Position numbers and translations under genes: made by a program. A stretch of DNA of 64,000 nt from Pelobacter sp. UBA6093 (GTDB lineage: Bacteria; Desulfobacterota; Desulfuromonadia; Desulfuromonadales; Syntrophotaleaceae): positions 149,616 to 213,615 of the forward strand of contig DIWZ01000006.1 of the NCBI GenBank assembly GCA_002435955.1. The letters are read 5' to 3'. Positions within the stretch are counted from its first letter, which is position 1. Each line of letters starts with the position of its first letter. Under the pieces are notes generated by a model. It worked only from the letters and a program-made list of their open reading frames with translations. It was not told the origin of the DNA and did not search any database. Below are positions 1-8,709 of the stretch, in pieces.

Positions 1-68
1 CTTTTTCGATGGGACGAGGTTGGTATTTCCGAATGCTGCGCCGTTTTCGAAGCAAAGATAGTAGCATG
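1..68 (-). CDS. Nitroreductase family protein, N-terminal fragment cut by the window edge
   Basis: The ATG at 68 follows AGGAGG with 7 nt spacing. The first 22 codons read through to position 1 without a stop. The predicted start contains LLRKRRSIRKYQ, which parallels LLRKRRSIRSFD at the start of the upstream gene (137-667). RRSIR is the usual N-terminal FMN-phosphate-contacting stretch of nitroreductases. The two genes are therefore likely tandem paralogues in one transcript, 68 nt apart. Only about 22 residues are visible, so substrate and completeness cannot be judged. Confidence 0.75.
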
Positions 69-136
69 GCTTCCCCTCCTGTAAGAGACATCATCCCGGG
101 TGTCTTCAGTATATAAAAGCGGGACACTCCCGCAAT

Positions 137-667
137 TTATTGGCCCTGATAAACGTTTTTGTGAATTTTATGCATGGGCAGAGCATTGTGGGGATGAGCA
201 GCAATGCTGGCGACCGGATAGCCTATGCCTACAATGGAGGCGACCTCGAGATTGTCTGGCAACTGCAGGATATGCCGTAATACGGTGGTTGCAGGAGTTC
301 CCGATTGATGTTGTCGACGACGGATCTGCGACCAGCAACTGCCTAAGCCAAGGTCTTCCGCGGCGAGTTGGATGAAGGTAGCCGCAACCGCGCAATCTTC
401 TATCCAGACATCACTGATAGCAGGATCAGCACAAATGACAATACTTAATGGTGCCTGGGCCAAAAAGGCCCCGCCTTTGGCCTTTGCAGAAGATAATAAG
501 GACATGATTTCGGGATCGGTAACCAGTACAAATTCCCAAGGATGCCGCCCTTTAGATGCAGGCGCTCGCAGCAGCGCCTCAGTCAAAAGCTCTATCTTCT
601 CAACCTCTATCTGACGTTGATCGAAGCTGCGGATACTGCGACGTTTTCGCAACAAGTCGATAAACAT
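137..667 (-). CDS. Nitroreductase family protein (FMN-dependent oxidoreductase)
   Basis: This 176-residue protein has the nitroreductase layout: RRSIRSF near residue 10 (FMN phosphate contact), APASKGRHPWEFVLV near residue 37, a central AVAATFIQLAAEDLGLGSCW segment and a C-terminal VGIGYPV. Members are homodimeric flavoproteins that use NAD(P)H to reduce nitro compounds, quinones or flavins, and the sequence does not show which. I chose the ATG at 667 because AGGAGG lies 8 nt upstream; an in-frame TTG at 673 is less likely. A second nitroreductase begins 68 nt downstream. The protein is short for the family (often about 200 residues) but no core element is obviously missing. Confidence 0.85.
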   Translation of the reverse strand: MFIDLLRKRRSIRSFDQRQIEVEKIELLTEALLRAPASKGRHPWEFVLVTDPEIMSLLSSAKAKGGAFLAQAPLSIVICADPAISDVWIEDCAVAATFIQLAAEDLGLGSCWSQIRRRQHQSGTPATTVLRHILQLPDNLEVASIVGIGYPVASIAAHPHNALPMHKIHKNVYQGQ

Positions 668-810
668 ACTCAAGACCTCCTAAAAGTCCTATATTTTCAA
701 TTACTTCTAAACATTAACAGCTGAAGGCCAAGAACACAAGGTTTCCGGACGGAAGAATTGGAGAGACAGGATCAAGGGAATTCAGAAGATAATGAAGGAA
801 CGCTGGATGA

Positions 811-1311
811 TCATTCCGCTTCTGAGGTGACCATGGCGGTCTGCGAGGCGGGTACGCGGCAAGGCACATCAATCTTGATGATTTCGCCACGTTTTTTGAT
901 AAAAATGTTTTTCTGTTTCAGGGAAGGCTCATACTCGTTACTTGTGCATTTCAATGCGTAGTTTGTGCCATTCTCAAGCCCTGGAATGAAAGCGGGCAAA
1001 GCATACTCAATCTCGTCGAGGACGCATAATACGGTATTTTCCAACGATTTTTCTCCGCTATCCCATTGCTGGTTATTGTTTTCATCAAGATAGGCGTCGA
1101 TGATAACCGTGGCGTTTTCAGTCGGCATAAGGGGCGCACCCCCAAAAATCAGGTTGAAGATGTTGTCCTTATTTACGCCTTCATTTTTGATGTTGAACTC
1201 GGTACCCGCCTGATCGGCCCATGCGGATTGCCCACCGCCGGTTATGTTGAACAAAGTCATGCAGAATATAATCATGGCAACAGATGCCATGCTTCCTGAA
1301 ATTTTGATCAT
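811..1311 (-). CDS. Secreted protein with SdrD-B-like repeat segment, function unknown
   Basis: The predicted 166-residue protein starts at an ATG with GGAG 6 nt upstream. Its N-terminus is a signal peptide ending AWA-DQ near residue 32, so it is probably exported. The middle contains DAYLDENNNQQWDSGEKSL, which has the Asp/Asn-rich, calcium-loop look of SdrD B-like or Cna B-like domains on bacterial surface proteins, followed by a typical NTVLCVLD strand. Two Cys flank the second half and could form a disulfide. The C-terminal 20 residues are polar and unstructured. The longer reading frame starting at 1428 adds 39 residues without a ribosome site and hides the signal peptide, so I rejected it. 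Confidence 0.6.
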   Translation of the reverse strand: MIKISGSMASVAMIIFCMTLFNITGGGQSAWADQAGTEFNIKNEGVNKDNIFNLIFGGAPLMPTENATVIIDAYLDENNNQQWDSGEKSLENTVLCVLDEIEYALPAFIPGLENGTNYALKCTSNEYEPSLKQKNIFIKKRGEIIKIDVPCRVPASQTAMVTSEAE

Positions 1312-1518
1312 TTCTAACTCCATGAGGCTAAACAACCGATTGGCGCACCGCTCACATAAAAATCCGGGTTGCGAGGCCATTATAGCTTTAATAGCGATTG
1401 CCTGCCAACAGGCAATAATTTTTGGCAAAAGGCAGTAGTAATCTTGCTATATTTCAATAGGTAATTTTTAAAATTCCAGCCCTGCAGGCGGGACCATACA
1501 TAAAATCCTGATTACGAG

Positions 1519-1550
1519 AAACGGCCTCCCCGATACCAGGGAGGCCGTTT
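1519..1550 (-). terminator. Probable rho-independent terminator after hydF
   Basis: A 12-bp stem (AAACGGCCTCCC with GGGAGGCCGTTT) with an 8-nt loop lies 43 nt beyond the hydF stop. On the minus strand the stem is followed by CTCGTAATC rather than a clean U tract, so termination may be imperfect. It closes the hydE-hydG-aspA-hydF operon. Confidence 0.6.
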
Positions 1551-1593
1551 CGTAGTGAAACCGGTCGGTGTTAAAAAACCACAGTCGGCAACA

Positions 1594-2844
1594 TCAATGC
1601 GCATGATTGAGAAAAGCAGGAGCCATTTCGCGATAAATATCCTCCGCCGCTGGAAAAGGCTTGAGAGCACGCTCGAAAATGCCAAGGGAATAGGCAATAG
1701 TGAGACCGTAATTGCTGCACGGCACTCCAGCCTGCTGGCAGCGCAAAATGCGGGAAAGGACCTCCCGCCGGTTCCACATACAAGAGCCACAATTGATTAC
1801 AAATTTATAGGAGGAAATATCCTCGGGGAAGTCATGTCCCTGAACATGAACAAAATCGAGCTTTCCACCGACATACTGCTGTAGCCAGCGCGGGATCTTC
1901 ACCCGACCGATATCCTCCCCGATGGGGTGGTGGCTGCACGACTCGGCAATCAGGACTCTATCACCCGGAACCAGGTTTTCTATTGCCATGGTACCGCGAA
2001 CATATTCCGACAAATCCCCTTTAAACCGTGCAAAAAGGATGGAAAACGAGGTCATCAGAATATGATCGGGGGTGTCGCCCGCGACTTTCAGAAACGCCTG
2101 AGAATCGGTAACCACCAGAGCCGGCGGCCGATTGAGGCGATCAAGCGCATCGCGTAATTCCCGCTCTTTAACGACCAGGCAATAGGCGTCGTTGTCTAGA
2201 ATGTCGCGAATAGCTTGCACCTGAGGCAGGATAAGGCGCCCCTTGGGAGCCTCCATATCGATGGGCACCACCAGGACCGCCATTTCCCCGGAGGGCACCA
2301 GATCGCCGACAATGGATGGCGGGCTGATAAATTCCTCGGGCACGGTACGAACCAGGGCTTCGCGCAAATCCAGCAGGCCTTCGCCTTTTTCAGCCGCGGT
2401 AGATACACATGGCACCGCAAGTTTGGCAAAGCGCTCAAGGTGCAACGGATCAGGCTGAACCACGTCGACTTTATTAAAGACTACGATAAAAGGGATATGT
2501 CGCTGTTGAAGTTCCGCAAAGATCGCTTCTTCAAAATCACCCCACTTGCCTGCTTCGGTTACGATAAGGCCGATATCGGTGCGATCAAAAACCTGACGGG
2601 TCTTCTGCACGCGCATTTCGCCCAGGGCACCAACATCATCGATACCGGCGGTGTCGATAAACAGCACGGGTCCGATGGGTAGCATTTCCATGGGTTTCTC
2701 AACAGCGTCGGTCGTTGTACCCGCCACATTGGAAACGATGGATACGTTCTGTCGGGTCAAGGCATTGAGCAATGAGGATTTGCCTACATTGCGACGCCCG
2801 AACAGACCGATATGCAGGCGCATTCCTTTTGGAGTCGATTTCAT
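1594..2844 (-). CDS. hydF: [FeFe]-hydrogenase H-cluster maturation GTPase HydF
   Basis: HydF is the scaffold on which the 2Fe subcluster, built by HydE and HydG, is assembled and then passed to apo-hydrogenase. In this 416-residue protein the GTPase domain shows G1 GRRNVGKS (16-23), G2 around GTTTD (42-46), G3 DTAG (64-67) and G4 NKVD near 125. The C-terminal domain carries C-x-H near 301-303 and CGSC near 353-356, the cluster-binding Cys set. The residue before CGSC is Asn, where the motif as I recall it has His. The start overlaps the aspA stop by 4 nt, so translation is probably coupled. It is the last gene of the hydE-hydG-aspA-hydF operon, next to the hnd hydrogenase operon it must serve. 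Confidence 0.95.
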   Translation of the reverse strand: MKSTPKGMRLHIGLFGRRNVGKSSLLNALTRQNVSIVSNVAGTTTDAVEKPMEMLPIGPVLFIDTAGIDDVGALGEMRVQKTRQVFDRTDIGLIVTEAGKWGDFEEAIFAELQQRHIPFIVVFNKVDVVQPDPLHLERFAKLAVPCVSTAAEKGEGLLDLREALVRTVPEEFISPPSIVGDLVPSGEMAVLVVPIDMEAPKGRLILPQVQAIRDILDNDAYCLVVKERELRDALDRLNRPPALVVTDSQAFLKVAGDTPDHILMTSFSILFARFKGDLSEYVRGTMAIENLVPGDRVLIAESCSHHPIGEDIGRVKIPRWLQQYVGGKLDFVHVQGHDFPEDISSYKFVINCGSCMWNRREVLSRILRCQQAGVPCSNYGLTIAYSLGIFERALKPFPAAEDIYREMAPAFLNHAH

Positions 2845-4277
2845 CGAGATACCTTGTTTATGGGCGTACCCAGGCGGGTAACGCTCTCGGGGGTGATGAG
2901 TTCATCGAATGTTTGTTCCGTTACCAGTCCGCTTTCAATGGCCAGGTCACGAAGTCCGCGACCTGTTTCAGCGACCTGTTGCGCAAGTTCAGTCGCCTTA
3001 TCATAACCGATAAGGCCCACCAAGGCCGTTACACTGGCTGTGGCATTAATTACATGTTGTCGGCAGCGTGCTTCATTGGCTTGCAGTTGTTCGATACAGA
3101 AGCGACGGAATATGCGACAGGCACCGCTTAACAAGTCCAGGCTGCCAAGCAGGGCATCTGCCACCAACGGCAAAAAAGGATTGAGTTCCAGGTGCCCCAT
3201 GGCACAAGCCTGAGCTATGGCCTGGTCATTGGCCATAACGACCATGGCCGCTTGGGAAACCGCCTCCGGTATGACCGGGTTGACCTTGCCGGGCATAATC
3301 GATGAACCTGCCTGGCGAGGCGGAAGCCGGAGCTCACCGATCCCGGCATCGGGCCCTGACGACAAAAACCGAAGGTCACCGGATACCTTGATAAGATTGA
3401 TCGCCAAAGCTTTGAGAATCCCGCTGACCTCGACAAAAACGTCGACATTTTGAGTGGCATCGATGAGGTTTTCGGCACGGGCAAGACCAAGTCCGGTAAT
3501 GGCGCGCAGTTGTTCCACCACTTTAAAGATATACTGCCGGGGTGCGGCTAGCCCTGTGCCGATGGCGGTACCCCCCAGGTTGACAACCCGCAGGCGCTCT
3601 TCACACTTGTAGATTCTCCAGCGATCCCTGGCAAAGGCATCGGCATACGCCGACATTTCTCTGCCCAATGTAGTCAACGCTGCGTCCTGCAGTTGGGTAC
3701 GACCGATCTTGACGACATGAGCCAGGTTTTTTTCCTGGGCCTGGAATGCCTCAAGTAACGCCACCACCTCCCGTTCGAGTTGGCGCAGTTGCTGAATGGC
3801 AGCCACCTTTAGAGCCGTGGGAAAGGTGTCATTGGTAGACTGATGGAGGTTTATATCCTCCAGGGGGCTTATTGTCGAGTAATCCCCGAGCGGTTTGTCA
3901 AGCAATTGAAGGGCACGGTTGGCAAGAACCTCATTCACGTTCATATTGGTCGAAGTCCCGGCACCGCCTTGCAGGGCATCTACCAGGATATGCTCATCGA
4001 GTTGTCCTTCCATCAATTCCGAACAGGCGCGATCAATGGCCTGGGCCTTTTCCTCGGGCCAGTATCCGAGCCCATGATTGGTCCGGGCGCAGGCAAGTTT
4101 TACCGCTCCGTATGCGTGCACCAACGCCCTGTTAACCGCCCGCCCGGCCAATGGGAAGTTTTCCAGGGCCCTGACGGTATGGATGCCATACAACGCATGA
4201 TCCGGTACTTCCAGCTCTCCGAGGAAATCTTTTTCAGTACGGAAGCCCCCCATATCAAAAGTAAATGTCGCGTGCAT
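2841..4277 (-). CDS. aspA: Aspartate ammonia-lyase (aspartase)
   Basis: This 478-residue protein belongs to the aspartase/fumarase superfamily, which converts L-aspartate to fumarate and ammonia. Visible signatures are GGAGTSTNMNVNEV near residue 104, HQSTNDTFPTA near 145 and the mobile signature loop GSSIMPGKVN near 325. The STNMN loop and overall pattern favour aspartase over class II fumarase. Two starts are possible. The ATG at 4277 overlaps the hydG 3' end by 23 nt. The ATG at 4253 sits one base after the hydG stop and gives the family-like beginning GGFRTEKDFLGE, but it has no clear ribosome site. The gene lies between hydG and hydF in a maturation operon, which suggests a role in supplying ammonia for the bridging dithiomethylamine ligand. 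That role is inference. Confidence 0.9.
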   Translation of the reverse strand: MHATFTFDMGGFRTEKDFLGELEVPDHALYGIHTVRALENFPLAGRAVNRALVHAYGAVKLACARTNHGLGYWPEEKAQAIDRACSELMEGQLDEHILVDALQGGAGTSTNMNVNEVLANRALQLLDKPLGDYSTISPLEDINLHQSTNDTFPTALKVAAIQQLRQLEREVVALLEAFQAQEKNLAHVVKIGRTQLQDAALTTLGREMSAYADAFARDRWRIYKCEERLRVVNLGGTAIGTGLAAPRQYIFKVVEQLRAITGLGLARAENLIDATQNVDVFVEVSGILKALAINLIKVSGDLRFLSSGPDAGIGELRLPPRQAGSSIMPGKVNPVIPEAVSQAAMVVMANDQAIAQACAMGHLELNPFLPLVADALLGSLDLLSGACRIFRRFCIEQLQANEARCRQHVINATASVTALVGLIGYDKATELAQQVAETGRGLRDLAIESGLVTEQTFDELITPESVTRLGTPINKVSR

Positions 4278-5679
4278 CGCGATGTTTGATTTCTTCCAAC
4301 TGTTTGAGGGTCCGATTTTTCATTTCCCCCTCTTCCATCTTGGCAAGCTCTTCTGCAATCAGCTTTTCTCCCACCGCACGTGTCTCTTCCGAAGCGTAAT
4401 CGACCAGGTACTCCTCAAGGGTCAAAAGTGCATTGGGGGTACAGTAGCGTTTTATGAATCCGGGGATACTGAACTCCATGAAATGTTCACCGGTACGGCC
4501 ACTGCGGTAGCAGGAGGTGCAGAAGCTGGGTACATAACCGTCGCTCATAAGCTGACACATGACTTCATCAAGAGAGCGGACATCCCCCAAACTGAATTGC
4601 TCGCGCTCCATAACCTGGGCGTCGCCGGCTTCGGTATAGCCCCCCAGCTCAATGCGGCTTCCGGCATCGATCTGCGAAACGCCAAACGACATGAGTTCCC
4701 TGCGAAGTTCCGGCTTTTCCCGTGCGGTGAGAATCAGCCCGGTGTAGGGCACGGCCAAGCGCAAAATTGCGATAACGCGCTTGAATTCTTCGTCGTCCAC
4801 AAAGTAGCGCTCGTCAAAATCCACACCGGAGGCAGGCCGCAGGCGCGGAAAGCTTAGCGTATGCGGGCCGACGTTGTAGCGTTCCTGGAGGTGCAAGGCA
4901 TGACGCACCATGCCAAGCACTTCAAAGCGCCAGTCGTACAGTCCGAACAGGACGCCGATCCCGACATCGTCAACGCCGGCTTCAAAAGCACGGCTCAATC
5001 CGTCAAGGCGGTAAAGGTAGTCACCTTTTCTTGTATTGCCCGGGTGCATATCAGCATAGGTGGCATGGTGATAGGTTTCCATGAATATCTGATAGGTACC
5101 GATACCGGAATCCTTGACTTTCTTATAACCTTCGATGTCCAGAGGGGCGGCATTGATGTTGACCCGGCGAATTTCACCGTTTCCTGACCGGACGGAATAG
5201 ACGTTTTTCACCGTATCGGCAATAAAATCGGCATCGTATTGCGGGTGTTCACCAAATACGAGAATCAAACGCTTATGCCCTTTGTCCTCAAGGGCAACGA
5301 CCTGCTGACCGATTTCATCGGGAGTAAGAGTGCGCCTTACCGCCTGAAAGTTGGAGCGTTTAAAGGCGCAATAGGTACAGTCGTTAATGCAGTCATTGCC
5401 GATATACAGGGGAGCAAACAATACGATACGATTGCCGTAAACAGTTTTCTTGAGTTGTCTGGCCGCCGCAAATATCTCTTGAAGCAACTCGGGATCATCG
5501 GTCAAAACCAGCTCAGCTGTTTCTTCGACGGTCAGGGCTTCTTTTGCCAGGCTTTTGGCGACGATTTCGCGTATCCGTGCGGCATCGGGCTTTTTACCGG
5601 CAAGAAGACCGTTCAGGTGCTTTTCATCGATAAAATCGACTGCATTTCTGCTGAGTTCCATGGATGGTAATGCGCACAT
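4255..5679 (-). CDS. hydG: [FeFe]-hydrogenase maturation radical SAM tyrosine lyase HydG
   Basis: HydG cleaves tyrosine with SAM to give the CO and CN ligands of the H-cluster, on a cysteine-bound Fe synthon. The radical SAM motif is C-INDC-TYC (C-x3-C-x2-C) near residues 97-104. The second cluster motif is exactly CX2CX22C (CTSC, 22 residues, C) near the C-terminus; it separates HydG from ThiH. I chose the ATG at 5679, giving 474 residues, because GAGGG lies 8 nt upstream and it starts 4 nt after the hydE stop. A longer frame to 5754 would overlap hydE by 71 nt. The gene is the second in the maturase operon. Confidence 0.95.
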   Translation of the reverse strand: MCALPSMELSRNAVDFIDEKHLNGLLAGKKPDAARIREIVAKSLAKEALTVEETAELVLTDDPELLQEIFAAARQLKKTVYGNRIVLFAPLYIGNDCINDCTYCAFKRSNFQAVRRTLTPDEIGQQVVALEDKGHKRLILVFGEHPQYDADFIADTVKNVYSVRSGNGEIRRVNINAAPLDIEGYKKVKDSGIGTYQIFMETYHHATYADMHPGNTRKGDYLYRLDGLSRAFEAGVDDVGIGVLFGLYDWRFEVLGMVRHALHLQERYNVGPHTLSFPRLRPASGVDFDERYFVDDEEFKRVIAILRLAVPYTGLILTAREKPELRRELMSFGVSQIDAGSRIELGGYTEAGDAQVMEREQFSLGDVRSLDEVMCQLMSDGYVPSFCTSCYRSGRTGEHFMEFSIPGFIKRYCTPNALLTLEEYLVDYASEETRAVGEKLIAEELAKMEEGEMKNRTLKQLEEIKHRDARDIYF

Positions 5680-5683
5680 GATA

Positions 5684-6754
5684 TCAACCCTCTTTCCGGA
5701 TAGTTGCTGTTTTATTTTGAAGATGATGGGGCGAATCACCGCGGCCTTGGCCAAGACTTCTCCCCAGATGCTCTATCTGTCTGAACGCGGCATCCCTGCT
5801 TTCTTCAGCGGTTTCAGTTGAAGCCGCTTTACTGGGATAGATCTCATACAATTGACGATATTTCAAGGGTGTCAGGTTCGGCATGACAACGTTGGCACCC
5901 CAGCAAAGCCCCATTTCACGGCCTGCCTTGCGGTCCAGCGTTGCCAACGCGGTGGTGCTGGGGATATTGGCGCCAGGACAGACAATGCGCGCCAAGGCAA
6001 TAACTCGCAGACCCATTTCAAGGGTGCCGGGTACCTGTTCATCCCCCTCCTGCCCCCCCTGCTGCGCTCCCAACGGGGTCTGCGGATGGGGAATGTAAGG
6101 GCCAACGCCGATCATGTCAAGTTCGAGTTCTGCAAACAATGCGATGTCGCGTGCCAAATCCTCGTAGGTCTGTCCGGGCACGCCGATCATCACACCACTG
6201 CCGGTTTCGTAGCCGATGGACTGCAGGGTTTTTAACATCGAAATACGATCACAACCTGCATGCCCATCCAGCGGAGGGTGGATGCGATCGAACAGTTCCC
6301 GGTTGGATGTTTCAAATCGCAACAGATAACGGTCGGCGCCAGCTTCACGCCAGGCAAGCCATTCAGATGGCTCTCGTTCGCCGAGGCTGAGAGTAATGGC
6401 AAGTTTGGTCTCAGCCTTGATGAGGGTAATCAAGTCGGAAATAAAATCCTTGGTCAACCCGGGGTCCTCGCCACCTTGCAAAACCAGAGATCCAAAGCCA
6501 AAATCTGCAGCCTTGTGGGCACACTCTAGGACTTCCGGGGCGGTAATGCGATAACGAGCAATGGAATGATTGTCGCGCCTGATGCCGCAGTACAAACAAT
6601 TGCGAGCGCAGATATTGGAGAGTTCGACCAATCCCCGCAAATGAACGGCATCCCCAACGTGTTCCCGCCGAACCTGGTCGGCCCGCTCTTTAAGTGAATC
6701 CAGATTGGGCCCGGACGGACACTTCAGCCAATGTACGATGTCTTGATGATCCAT
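5684..6754 (-). CDS. hydE: [FeFe]-hydrogenase maturation radical SAM protein HydE
   Basis: HydE is the radical SAM maturase that acts on the Fe(CO)2(CN)Cys product of HydG during assembly of the 2Fe subcluster. The 356-residue protein has C-ARNC-LYCGIR (C-x3-C-x2-C, residues 49-56), GGEDPG in the SAM-binding GGE position and a BATS-type barrel C-terminus, resembling BioB. The ATG at 6754 has GGTGG about 9 nt upstream. It is the promoter-proximal gene of the maturation operon, about 47 nt from the predicted transcription start and directly downstream of an FNR-type box. Confidence 0.95.
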   Translation of the reverse strand: MDHQDIVHWLKCPSGPNLDSLKERADQVRREHVGDAVHLRGLVELSNICARNCLYCGIRRDNHSIARYRITAPEVLECAHKAADFGFGSLVLQGGEDPGLTKDFISDLITLIKAETKLAITLSLGEREPSEWLAWREAGADRYLLRFETSNRELFDRIHPPLDGHAGCDRISMLKTLQSIGYETGSGVMIGVPGQTYEDLARDIALFAELELDMIGVGPYIPHPQTPLGAQQGGQEGDEQVPGTLEMGLRVIALARIVCPGANIPSTTALATLDRKAGREMGLCWGANVVMPNLTPLKYRQLYEIYPSKAASTETAEESRDAAFRQIEHLGRSLGQGRGDSPHHLQNKTATIRKEG

Positions 6755-6800
6755 ATTTTATATCCACCCCGAATAATGATGTGAACTTGATACCAATGTC

Positions 6801-6849
6801 AGGATGCATAGTAATGAATAAAACAAGAATATTCTTTGATTTAGATCAA
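6801..6849 (-). promoter_or_regulatory. FNR-type class II promoter of the hydE-hydG-aspA-hydF operon
   Basis: A perfect palindrome TTGAT-N4-ATCAA (6836-6849) matches the FNR consensus. A -10-like TACTAT lies at 6808-6813. A start placed by that -10 falls at about 6801, and the palindrome centre is then exactly 41.5 bp upstream, the classical spacing for an FNR-activated class II promoter. There is no -35 hexamer, as expected when the activator replaces it. The sequence features are seen directly; the identity of the regulator (FNR, Dnr or another Crp-Fnr member) is inference. Confidence 0.8.
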
Positions 6850-6874
6850 ATTTGTGGATTTTGGTGGTGTAGAT

Positions 6875-6907
6875 AAAAAGGCCGGATGCAAAGCATCCGG
6901 CCTTTTT
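6875..6907 (-). terminator. Rho-independent terminator of the hnd hydrogenase operon
   Basis: A perfect 15-bp inverted repeat (AAAAAGGCCGGATGC with GCATCCGGCCTTTTT) with a 3-nt loop gives a strong GC stem followed by five U on the minus strand. It begins 27 nt after the hndD stop and separates the hydrogenase operon from the maturase promoter. The A/T flanks would also let it stop plus-strand transcripts. Confidence 0.92.
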
Positions 6908-6933
6908 ATTGTGCCTGGAAGGATAAATCCTTC

Positions 6934-8691
6934 TTACAGCTGATGACGCTTGAAGTAGTGCGTATGGAGCAGGTGATGTGCTTTTTCGCTAAGCGGTTTG
7001 CCCAGGAATTTCTCGTACAGTTCGATGATGTACGGGTTTTCGTGGGACTTACGGAATTCTTTACCAGCGTCTTCGTTATACAGAACTTTATTACGCTTGG
7101 CGAGGAGTTCCATATCGCCATGGTGGTAAGGCTGACCGCCACCACCGATGCAGCCGCCGGGGCAGGCCATGATTTCAATAACATGGAACTGCTTTTCGCC
7201 GCTCTGAACCATTTCGAGCAGTTTGCGGGCGTTTCCAAGACCGCTGGCCACACCAACATTCAGAGTGTGAGGACCGACCTGGATTTCAGCAGTCTTCACG
7301 CCGGTCAGGGTACGTACTGCTTCGAATTCGACTGCAGGCAGGGTTTCACCGGTAGCCAGTTCGTATGCGGTACGAAGGGCCGCTTCCATAACACCGCCGC
7401 TGTTGCCGAAGATCGGAGCAGCACCGGTCGAAGCACCGAGAGGATTGTCGAAATCTTCGTCGGGCAGTTTAGCGAAGTCGATGTTCATGCGCTTGATCAA
7501 GCGGCCCAGCTCGCGAGTCGAGATAACGATGTCGACGTCGGGGTTGCCATTAACGGCAAACTCAGGACGGGAGCATTCGTACTTCTTGGCGAGGCAAGGC
7601 ATGACCGAAACGACAACCATTTTTTCGCGAGGAATGCCAAGAATTTCAGCATAGTAGCTCTTGGCGATGGCACCAAACATCTGCTGGGGCGATTTGGCTG
7701 TGGAGGGAACGTCGAGAAGATCAGGGAACTGATGCTCGAAGAACTTGACCCAACCAGGGCAGCAGGAGGTCATGATAGGCATTCTGACGTTCTTGTCGCC
7801 ATCCAGGAATTTCTGAAGGCGATCGAGGAACTCGGAGCCTTCTTCCATGATGGTGAGGTCGGCGGCAAAATCGGTGTCGAACACGTGATCGAAACCGAGG
7901 CGACGCAGAGCGGCAACCATTTTACCCGTGAAGCTCTGACCGGCTTCCATGCCACAAGCTTCGCCAAGGGCAGCGCGAACGGCAGGAGCGGCCTGAACAA
8001 CAGTCACCTTGTCAGGATCGGCGATGGCGTCGATAACTTTCCAGGTGTGGTCGTTTTCAACCAGAGCGCCTACGGGACAAACCTGGGTACACTGACCACA
8101 GTTGGTACAAGTGGTGTCGTACAGGTTCATTTCGAAAGCAGGAGCGACAACAGCATCAAAACCGCGGTTTACGCCCGACAGAACGCCGCAGGTCTGAACG
8201 TTGTTACACATGGTTTCACAGCGACGGCACATGATACATTTATCCATATCGCGAATGATGGACGGGGAAACGTCCTGGCGATAAGTGGACATTGCACCGG
8301 TAATACCAACTTCGCGCATGCCGAAGTATTCGGCCAGGTCCTGCAGCTCACAGTTGCCGGATTTGGCGCAGACCAAACAGTCCTTGGGATGATCGGACAG
8401 GAACAGTTCGAGCACGGTGCGACGAGCATTGAGTACACGAATGGTATTGGTTTTAACAACCATGCCGTCCATGACCGGAGTGGCGCAAGCAGGAGCCAGG
8501 TTGCGACGGTTTTCAACCTCAACGACACAAATACGGCAAGATGCAACCATATTGTTAAACTTCAGTTCATCCATCTGCAGAAAACACAGGGTCGGGATGT
8601 GGACATTCAGCTTTTTGGCCGCGTCCAGTATCGTGCTACCCGCAGGCACCTGAGTAGTTTTACCGTCGATGGTTATATTCATCATAGACAT
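6934..8691 (-). CDS. hndD: [FeFe]-hydrogenase catalytic subunit HndD
   Basis: This is the catalytic subunit of a multimeric NAD(P)-linked [FeFe]-hydrogenase. Domains in order are an N-terminal [2Fe-2S] ferredoxin domain (Cys around 36-69), a His-Cys3 [4Fe-4S] site (H-x3-C-x2-C-x5-C, HPKDCLVCAKSGNC), a 2[4Fe-4S] ferredoxin domain (CIMCRRCETMC and CTNCGQCTQVC), and the H-cluster domain. The H-cluster domain has L1 TSCCPGW near 307, L2 MPCLAKKYE near 365 and L3 MACPGGCIGGGGQP near 510. A small-subunit-like tail follows L3. Length (585) and layout match Desulfovibrio fructosovorans HndD, part of an enzyme shown to bifurcate electrons from H2 to NAD and ferredoxin. The start has GGAG 9 nt upstream. 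It is the last gene of hndABCD. Confidence 0.96.
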   Translation of the reverse strand: MSMMNITIDGKTTQVPAGSTILDAAKKLNVHIPTLCFLQMDELKFNNMVASCRICVVEVENRRNLAPACATPVMDGMVVKTNTIRVLNARRTVLELFLSDHPKDCLVCAKSGNCELQDLAEYFGMREVGITGAMSTYRQDVSPSIIRDMDKCIMCRRCETMCNNVQTCGVLSGVNRGFDAVVAPAFEMNLYDTTCTNCGQCTQVCPVGALVENDHTWKVIDAIADPDKVTVVQAAPAVRAALGEACGMEAGQSFTGKMVAALRRLGFDHVFDTDFAADLTIMEEGSEFLDRLQKFLDGDKNVRMPIMTSCCPGWVKFFEHQFPDLLDVPSTAKSPQQMFGAIAKSYYAEILGIPREKMVVVSVMPCLAKKYECSRPEFAVNGNPDVDIVISTRELGRLIKRMNIDFAKLPDEDFDNPLGASTGAAPIFGNSGGVMEAALRTAYELATGETLPAVEFEAVRTLTGVKTAEIQVGPHTLNVGVASGLGNARKLLEMVQSGEKQFHVIEIMACPGGCIGGGGQPYHHGDMELLAKRNKVLYNEDAGKEFRKSHENPYIIELYEKFLGKPLSEKAHHLLHTHYFKRHQL

Positions 8692-8709
8692 CTGGAATGT
8701 CTCCTTTCA

